A DNA stretch of 64,000 bases from Anaeramoeba flamelloides (lineage: Eukaryota; Metamonada; Anaeramoebidae): assembly GCA_027625915.1 (NCBI GenBank), contig JANTQA010000036.1, positions 4,149,501 to 4,213,500 on the forward strand, written 5' to 3'. The notes under the pieces are model-generated. The model searched no databases and was not told the DNA's origin. It saw only the letters and a program-made list of their open reading frames with translations. This document shows, piece by piece, positions 56,063-64,000 of the stretch. A program made the translations under genes and the position numbers. Position 1 is the stretch's first letter. Each line of letters opens with the position of its first letter.

Positions 56063-57357
56063 CATATTGTAATTGATAGATCAATTCTAATTACATTTTT
56101 GTACCAAATATTCCTTAATCAATACTTGTAAAATATTCTTTCTATTTTATGCTGATTTAGCTGTAATTATTAGTGTTTTTTTTTTTTTTTTGATTTTACT
56201 CTTATCCAAAAAAATTTTTTTTAAAGTTTAGGATTTATCTTTTCTTATTATAGAATAGTAACGATTTATCCTACTAATATTTTATCGAATTTCAATTAGT
56301 ATTTGTTTTAGATGATTCTCTTTTTTTATTATTATTAACTTTTCAAAAAGTACAAAAATTCCGATTTTTAATTATTATACATTCAATTAATAATTTAAAT
56401 AAGATAATCTATTTCTTGTTACAAGTACCATAAAGACAAGACGATTCTTTCAAACAAACTAAAAACCCCTTATTTTATTCTTTTCTCTTCTCAAGAAGAT
56501 TACTCATTAAATTCACAAAGAGACCAACGATTAAAATACAGTTAATAAGAGGCTGTTTTATTAAATTTATACAAATTTAAAGAAAAATCCCCCAAAATAC
56601 AAGATCAACTGTGACAATTTTTCATTAAAAATATATTATTTTTTGAGAAAAAAAAAACAACTTGGAAAAAACAATACATATTCTCCAACTCAATCATGAA
56701 TAATTTGATGGAAATAAATTAAGATAACAATTTTCCTTATTGATATTTATATAATAACAGGAATAAAAAATTCACAACTTTTTTGTTTTCCTTTAGAAAC
56801 CTTTCCCCTTTCCAAAGAGAGTAAACAATATACCTCGATATCTCTGAACACTTCTTTTGAAAAAGAGTTCAAAGCTAAATCAAACAAAATATTTTCCATT
56901 TTTATTGTGCTAATGTCAGAATTATACAAGAATTTCATGGAAATATAATAATGGTTTAAAAAACAATGAACTTTTTTTTTTATTATTGTTTAAGGGGGGA
57001 GTTTTTAGTTCCTCTTTTTTACCATTAGGTTTTTTTAATTTGAGAAATAAAAAGAAAATTTATGAAATTTTTGGTTTATTTGTCAAATTAAAAAAAACCT
57101 AGGCACTCACCGAATTCCTAAAATTGTGATTTAGAAATTTTAATAAAGACTAGAAAATTAGTCTATTTTCCACTAGTGCTAATAAAGTTATGGAATCTTT
57201 TCTGTTAATAATATTAAAAATATTATTGTTTTTTAATATATGAGATATATTGATTTTTTTAATTCAGATATCCAGATTTTAAGATTATTTTCATAGGCTG
57301 GGCAGTTCCAGAAAAAAATGAACTTTTAAAAATTGACCAAAAATGTCTTATATAGAG
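56063..57357. other. Intergenic, no gene supported
   Basis: AT-rich. A 63-residue minus frame at 56747-56938 has an ATG but no family resemblance. Near 57103 the motif ACCTAGGCACTC links this stretch to the repeat ending at 46740. Confidence 0.35.
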
Positions 57358-57844
57358 TAGTGAAAAAAATACCGGACATGAAAAAAATCCCGGACAAGAT
57401 TTTTAATTGTGAATATTAGTAAAATTATTGTGTAATTTCATTTATTTACAATCAAATTCCTTTTTTTAAGAATCGAACTTTTTCAATTATAACTCCCCCA
57501 CTTATTAGAATGATGATTGATGAAATCACACTTGTTCAAAACACCATTCAATCAATCAAAAAACAAGAAGAAAAATTATCATTTTTCCAAACTCTAGTAA
57601 ACCTCAATAAAACTGGATTATTTTTCAAAAAAAGTTGATCAACATATGGCTACCAAGCAATTACTCGAGTATTCTAGAGACACCTTACTTTGGTGGACAT
57701 TAGGTAGGTTAATTACTAATCTCATAAAAAAATTGGTTATTTATAATAAGGATTTCATTTAAATTAGACAAAAATTTTACTAATACCCACAATTAAAAAT
57801 CTTGTAAGGGATTTTTTTCATGTCCGGTATTTTTTTCCCTACTA
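57358..57844. mobile_element. Short inverted-repeat element with CCGGACATG ends
   Basis: The arms of about 55 bases are nearly identical: the left begins TAGTGAAAAAAATACCGGAC, and the right read inwards begins TAGTAGGGAAAAAAATACCG. Both continue with CATGAAAAAAATCCC and AAGATTTTTAATTGTG. TA at the ends suggests a Tc1/mariner-like origin. The inner 370 bases hold only a short frame (MIDEITLVQNTIQSIKKQEE), possibly a transposase relic. Confidence 0.7.
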
Positions 57845-57951
57845 TAAATAAAAAAAAAAATTGAATTTTTTGGGAATTAATTAAATTTCAACCTTCTTCA
57901 ATAAAATTTAATTTAAATTATAAAAATTTAGATAATAAACTAGATTCAAAA

Positions 57952-59725
57952 AAGTGGGGCCCACAAAATAATAACAAAAAAAATAATAATTAATTAACGA
58001 ATATTTAAAACAATTAAAATAAAAATTAAATAATCTAAATTATATTTGTTGAGTTTTTATTTATTTCGAATTAACTTTTTATAAAAATAAAAAAAAATAT
58101 ATTTAAAAATAAAATTTTTTTTTTGGGCCCTTCTTTTTTGTAATTTTTTTTCAAATTAATAAAAGCCATTAATGCATTCCCTTTTAATTCTATTACCAAT
58201 CTTAATCTTTTTTTCCATTGAATTGCAAAAGATTTTCTATTATTTCCCATTCAATATTATTCCAAACTTGTCTACATTTTTTAATTAATTGGTTTTTTGT
58301 TTTAGGTGTCTCGTCACTTATTTTTTTGTCCATAATCCCCCATAAATGTTCAATTGGATTTAAATCCGGTGAGTTGGGTGGCCATTTTTTTAAAACATTA
58401 CATTTCTTTTTCAGATACTCTTTTTGTTGATATTGATGTATGCGAAGTAGCTCCATCTTGCATCAATATCCATTGTTTTTTACCAAAAAGATTATCCATT
58501 CCAGAAAAAATTTTACTTCTGGAAATAATGTTTTTTTGATAAGATTCCGAGTTTACTATTTTTGGACACTTAATTAATGTAGATTGATATGAATAATTTA
58601 TTCCACCAAAAAAACATTACTTTTGGTATAAATTTAGTAAACCTCTCAAAAACTGAATCTATTAAAAAAAATATTTAAAATTTTTTATTTATTTTAATTT
58701 TTTTGCAAAATTGAATGAAGAGAATTAACTTGTTATTTTAAATATTCAAAAAAATGAGATGAATTAAAAAAAAAAAAAAAAAAAAAAAAACATACCATCT
58801 CTTTCACCAGTTTGTCTCCAAATTTTTCTTTTAAACCAGAAAAAATAAAACCATTTTTCATCTGTAAAAATCACTTTCTTCCAATCAATAGGATTGTTGA
58901 GATATTTTTTTGCAAATTTTAATCTTTTTTTCTTTTTGTTTATTTGTTAGCAGTGTTTTTTTTTTTTGGTAATAAAAAATTAAATTTAAGTTCTTTTCTA
59001 ATATTGTAAATTGTTGTTGTTGATAGATTTATATCGTGGTTATTTGATAAAAAAGATTTTAATTTTTTTGCAACTCATTTTACGATTATCTTTTTGTAAT
59101 ATTTTCAATAAGAATTTTTGTTTCCTCGTTTTGTTTTTCTTTTTCGACCTGTTGAATATGTATTTTCTAACGTACAAAAAAAAGCAAAAAAAAAAAAAAA
59201 AAAAAAAAAAAGAAAAAAAGAAAGTAAGAAAAAAAAAAAAAAAAGAAAAAAGAAAAAAATACTTTTTTATTTGAAATTTTTTTATCAATATCTAACTTTT
59301 TTTCTTGTTATATTCAATCTTTCTGCAATTTTTCTTTGACTTAACCCCTCTTCATATAATAGTATTATATTTAATCGAATTTCTCTTTCATTTAAATTAT
59401 TTCGATAATTCTCTAACATGTAAAAAATATTAGTAAAAAATTCAATATCCAAAATCAGAAAATGAATCAAAAAGAAAATAAAAAGAAAAAATGAAAAAAA
59501 TTAAAAAAAAAAATATAAAATTAAAATTTCTTTCCAATTGAAAATTTTTTTTGAGAAAATCTTTAAAAATTCAAAATATTAATTTAAAATATTAATTTTA
59601 ATTAATTTTATCTCAATTACTATTAATTATTATGAAATAACATTCAAATAATTAATTTATATATTATTTGAATTAATTATTTAACGAATAATAAAAATTT
59701 TCAATAAAAAAATTTGGGCCCTCTA
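57952..59725 (-). mobile_element. Decayed Tc1-like (DD34E) DNA transposon
   Basis: Candidate ends carry a GGGGCCCA/GGGCCCAAA core at about 57952 and 59712-59725, with a third GGGCCC at 58124. The transposase lies on the minus strand in pieces. N-terminal helix-turn-helix EREIRLNIILLYEEGLSQRK and IAERLNITRKK (59420-59290). Then INLSTTTIYNIRKELKF. Then DWKKVIFTDEKWFYFFW with the first catalytic Asp near 58880, ILMQDGATSHTS with the second (58455-58457), and WPPNSPDLNPIEHLWG with the Glu (58349-58351). Second Asp and Glu are about 34 residues apart, counted across a one-base frameshift. Several frameshifts and a long A-run show it is inactive. Confidence 0.8.
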
Positions 59726-60315
59726 TTATTGAAATTAGTTTACTTATTTTACTAATTTCCAAGAGTTTAATAAAAAATCTAAAATATAAATTATTAAATT
59801 AATATTTTGAAACTATTGATCGAATGAATATTTTTGAAATAAAAGGTGTATTATTTGTTAGAAAGGATTTAAAATTTAATAAAAAATCAGAATTTAAGTA
59901 AATGATTTTGATAAAAAAATATTACAAAATTTACTCTCAAAAGAAAAATGAAGAAATCGAATATAATTTTGGGAAAAAGAATTTAACAAAGGTTTTTATT
60001 AATTTTTCCCATTTTTATCATTTCTGAATCTTATATATTTTGGAAAGAAGAGACGTAAATGAAAGATAGCAAGTGGTTACTTGTTAATACTGTGACACTA
60101 AAACAAGAAAATATAAGTCACTTGAAAATAAAAACAAAAAAAAAGTATAAAAATGACCAAATGTTTTTAGCAAATAAGAACCAAAAAAAAAAAAAAAAAA
60201 GAAATTTCAACAATTAAATTACAATATCCAAGTGAACATTCATGATCAATTATCAAATTATTAAATTAACCAAAGTTATTGTGACTGTAATTTTGGGAGT
60301 ATTTAATTTAAGATA

Positions 60316-60350
<35 letters not shown>

Positions 60351-60907
60351 GATTGTTTACCAATTGCTTCTCAAAATAACCCTATTGTAAATTTCAATTT
60401 TTTTTTCTTTTTCTTTTTTCCTTTTTTCTTAAAAATTTCTGCTTTTGAAACATTTAAAAAATATGGGTATATCTTTCCCTTGAACAATCGTGAAATCTAT
60501 GATTTTTACTCTTAAATTCTCTTTGAGGACATACAAGTAAAACCTCATCTAGTGTGTAATTTACACTTCATAGATCAATAAAAACAACAAACAATGTTTT
60601 TAGAGGATCGATAATCCCAGAGTAAAATTTATAAATTTTATAAAAGAGAAAAATATTTTATTATTTCAAAAAGCTGGAGATCATTATTTTCCCAAAATAT
60701 TGACCAATATTAATTAATAATATTTGAAAAGATTTTACAACAATCTCATATATCAAGGAATCCAATATTTTTGGATTTTATATCAGCTAAATAGCATTTA
60801 AATAAATTGATATCTGTAGATTAAAAGTTTCTTAAAAAGAAAAAAAAAAAAAAAACCTTGAAAAATTTACAAATCAATTTATTTCCAATTTTAAAGAAAT
60901 TGTATAA
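59726..60907. other. AT-rich intergenic, nothing recognised
   Basis: Only homopolymers, including a T-run of about 30 at 60319-60348. Confidence 0.4.
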
Positions 60908-63702
60908 TTTTTTTTTTATTATTGAAGAAGTTTAAATTACACTCTAGTTGCCCTTATACTTAAATTCCCTTTCAGAAATTTAAGCGTAAAATCATAGATT
61001 TCAAGATTATTAATTAATGAAAATAATTTCAAACTATCACAGTTTAAAATCAATTCATCAAGATTTATTTGTTTTAATTTATTGTGGAAAATTAATCTAT
61101 CTTTTTCATAGAAAGGACATATCCATAAAAAGTGATCAATATTTTCTATAATTTCCTTCTGCTGATATTTTAAACATAAAGGACAAAATTTATTTGAATT
61201 TTTATTAATTACATAGTAATATCTATTTAAACAGTTAGTGAATGTTCTGAATTTTAGAAATGTTGAGCTTGAGGGATAACTTTAATATTTTTGTGTTTTA
61301 AATAAATAATTTTGATTTTTTATTATTGTGAAATATTTTGGGACCTTCCAACTTGTTGAATTCAACAACTCGAAATATGTGTATTTGTATATTTCTTTTT
61401 TTAGTTTGATAATATCTTTTGAATTCCAATTAATTTTATTATTTATTGTTTGATTAAACTTTATTAATTTTTCTAAATTAGGAAGAGATAAATTTCCTAA
61501 TTTCTTTTTGAATTTAAATTTCTTTTTATTGATAGAAATTATCATATTTTCTATTTTAAATTCTGTTTTGTAAATAAGAATTGGTGTATTTCTGTTTATT
61601 TTACATATTTCAGTAATACATGAATTAATCCAAGAATTTAAATAATTTAAAGTTGCTATTTCATAATTATATATTTCCAACCCATATGTCAATTGACTTA
61701 TGATAAAAGATTTAAATAATCTAATTTTTAAATTATTGTTAAGCGAGTTGTTATTGAATAACTGTTTACAGTTGTTATATGTTTCTTTCGCCTTTTTTAA
61801 GTTATAAACTATATGCGAAATTTTATCTAAATAAATACCCAAATATTTAATTTTTTTTAAGTCTTTTGAAAAAATTGTTTTGTCTTCATTAGGTTTTAAT
61901 CCAAATTGAATAATTATTTCATATATTGAATTTAATTTCCTTTGATTTCTATTTCCTTTAATAATTAAAATTAAATCATCTGCAAACATTTGACAATGGT
62001 TCGTTAATGGAATGATTTTTAATAAAAGAAAGTGTGAAATTAGAGCAAATAAAATAGGTGATAATGGATCCCCTTGAAATATACCAAGACCTTCTCCTTG
62101 ATAATATTTTAATAAAAAAAATTAATAATTTTATTTATAATAAATTTTTTTATTGTTTTTCTAATTATTTTAAAACTAATTGAATCAAAACATTTAGCTA
62201 TATCAATAATTATAATATAAGTTTTATTATTTTCATTTTTATCATTTGGTTTTATCATATTAAAAGTATTTAAGAAGTTTAATACTGCAATACGAGTATC
62301 ATATTTTTTTCTAAACCCAAATTGAGATTTATGAATAAATTCCCAACAGTATTCGATTAGTTTATATAACATTTTTAGAAATAATCTTGGTAGACTTTGA
62401 TTAATAGAAATTGGTCGATAATTCAAAGCTACCCCTTCGTTTCCTTTAAACTGGATAAATAAAATTGATATTTTTTAAATATATTCAATATTATTCTTAT
62501 ATGGGTTAATTAGCAAGTTATTAAATATTTTCTGAATTGTAAGTAAATATTTTTCATAATTTTTATTTTCAATTTGGTTTAAATCAATATTATTTTCAGC
62601 ATCACAAATATATTTCAAATTTTCAATTTTTTGAAAACCTTTTACTGATTTATTTTTTTAAATTTTTTAATAGTGTTTTTTGATATTTTCAATTGGAAAA
62701 AATTATATCAATTTTAAACTCTTTTCAATTTTTAATTTTTAAATTTTTTATATAATTTAAAATTTCTTTACTTGTTTCAATTGAATTTTTTTGAATATGG
62801 CCAAAATATTCTTCAATCATATTTTTATTATCTAAAATCATTTTCATCTTTTTAGATCTTATTAAGTTTATTTTTTTCCAAAAATTTTTGTTTTTAGTAA
62901 ATTCTAAGTATATTTCATCAATGAATTTATTCCAAGCTTCTTTGTTTATTTTTTTGATACGATGAATTAAGTTAGGATTACTTAGAAGGTTTTTAATTAA
63001 TGGTGCAATTTTGTAGTCTTTTTTGTTTTCTTTATAAATTAAATCTGTATATTTGATAAATTGATTTTTAATTTTTTTTGTAGAATTAGTATCCAACTTA
63101 AAATTTTGTTCACGGAAGTAATTAGTAAATTCTTTTTGATAAATATTATTATCGATAATTTTATTTTTTTTTTTAATATTCCACTCTGTTTTAACATTAA
63201 TGTTATTAATTATCATTTTATGGTCTGAGAAATTATTTTTTATTGATTTTGAAATTTTTATTTTTTTTTTATTTTTAAAATTAATTAATATATGGTCAAT
63301 ATTCTTTGTTCTACTATTTGAAGAATTTGATATAATTTTAAAATTTTTTAGTTGAAATTTTTTCTTAATCTCAAAATCAACATAATTAAAATCCCCCAAA
63401 ATAATAGTTTTAAAATTATTATATTGATAAATTAATTTTTGAATGATTTTTATTAAGTCTTTTTTTCTATCCTCTCTGAGATATAAGTTAATAAATATTA
63501 TATCCATGAAACGGATTATTTGGATATCTTGGTCTGGATAATGAATTTCTGAAATAAAGTTTAAATAAATTTTTTTAAATAATATTTGTAAACCTCCTTT
63601 GGCCTTTTTTTCGCCATAACTATTTTTAATAATTGTATCAAAAAAAATAAAATTTGACTTAGAAATTGTATAATTTTGATTCTTTGAACTGTTTTTACTA
63701 TG
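60908..63702 (-). mobile_element. LINE (APE-type non-LTR retrotransposon), copy 2
   Basis: In order on the minus strand. Endonuclease of the APE type from about 63702 to 62725: GGLQILFKK, IILGDFNYVDF with the catalytic Asp and Asn, KNIDHILINF, and SDHKMIINN with the closing Asp-His. Reverse transcriptase: NYRPISINQSLPRLFLKMLY, SQFGFRKKYDTRIAVLNF, IIIDIAKCFDSI, GIFQGDPLSPILFALIS and MFADDLILIIKGN. C-terminal knuckle CPLCLKYQQKEIIENIDHFL then WICPF (C-x2-C-x13-H-x4-C). The stop is at 60937, followed by a short A-rich 3' end. There are breaks near 62430-62720, a frameshift near 62110 and a stop at 61282. The 5' end is unclear: a stop lies just above 63702 and the usual first endonuclease motif is not found. 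Confidence 0.9.
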
Positions 63703-64000
63703 TTAAAAATTCTGAATTTTAGATTCAAGATAACATGTTAAAAATAACAAGAAATTTAAAAATAAATAATTTAATAATAATAGAAAAGAAAAGTATATTG
63801 ATATTTTTTGAAAGAGAAAAAAACAAAAAGAAAGAAATAGATGGTCGATATCAACATGAATAAAGTTAAAATGTTTTATAATCTTGGACAAGGAAGATAT
63901 TTCTTAATATTTTTTGATTTCTATTCTTGTCAATTGAAAAGAAACTTAAAATTTTTGTTCCTTCAAAGAAATATTTATTTTAGGAATTGGAATTGTAGCT
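63703..64000. other. Window end, upstream side of the LINE
   Basis: AT-rich. A 62-residue minus frame at 63703-63891 begins MSKIIKHFNFIHVDIDHLFL; it might be LINE 5' sequence in another frame or chance. Confidence 0.3.

Noticed and set aside
1-64000. CRISPR arrays, rRNA genes, LTR or virus-like elements
   Set aside because: No regularly spaced repeats, no rRNA core sequence, and no capsid, integrase or LTR-pair signal were seen on either strand.

Overview
The window is extremely AT-rich nuclear DNA from a microbial eukaryote. The genes use the standard code and encode proteins with long Asn, Gln, Lys and Glu runs. Introns run GT..AG, and long homopolymer tracts and many small inverted-repeat elements fill the spaces between genes. 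Heterotrimeric G-protein, LRR-PP2C and PHAF1 genes together with a tRNA-Ile(AAU) fit a free-living amoeboid protist (amoebozoan-like or anaeramoebid-like). I cannot assign a species. All gene calls come from reading the sequence; no database search was possible.

Layout. 2289-3696 (minus): 5' two thirds of a G-protein alpha gene in four exons; the C-terminal exons are not seen and may lie beyond base 1. 4275-7790: fold-back and inverted-repeat elements. 9041-13454 (minus): two overlapping reading frames that look like one large helical protein interrupted at a lysine-coding purine tract. 13757-20199: two copies of a TTAA-ended element and two tRNA-Ile(AAU) genes in a local duplication. 21313-22180: a fold-back element. 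22718-27001 (minus): a 1427-residue coiled-coil protein. 28355-29428: repeat elements. 30308-30850 (minus): a 180-residue protein with an RVxF-type phosphatase docking motif. 31985-36696: a cluster of small inverted-repeat elements, several with Tc1/mariner-like TA-flanked ends. 37218-38444 (plus): a PHAF1/UPF0183 protein. 41981-54202 (minus): a 12-kb gene for a leucine-rich-repeat PP2C phosphatase, split by introns of about 4.9 and 3.5 kb that are full of mobile DNA, including a LINE fragment. 54581-59725: more inverted-repeat elements and a decayed Tc1-like DD34E transposon. 60908-63702 (minus): a second, better preserved LINE with endonuclease, reverse transcriptase and a C-terminal CCHC knuckle.

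How genes relate. Three recognisable genes are signalling or trafficking components: G alpha, LRR-PP2C and PHAF1. The RVxF protein may bind PP1. They are widely spaced with no sign of co-regulation. The clearest structural result is the LRR-PP2C gene: three reading frames spread over 12 kb join at GT..AG sites in correct phase to give one protein of about 1301 residues. No CRISPR, rRNA or LTR/retrovirus-like element was recognised.
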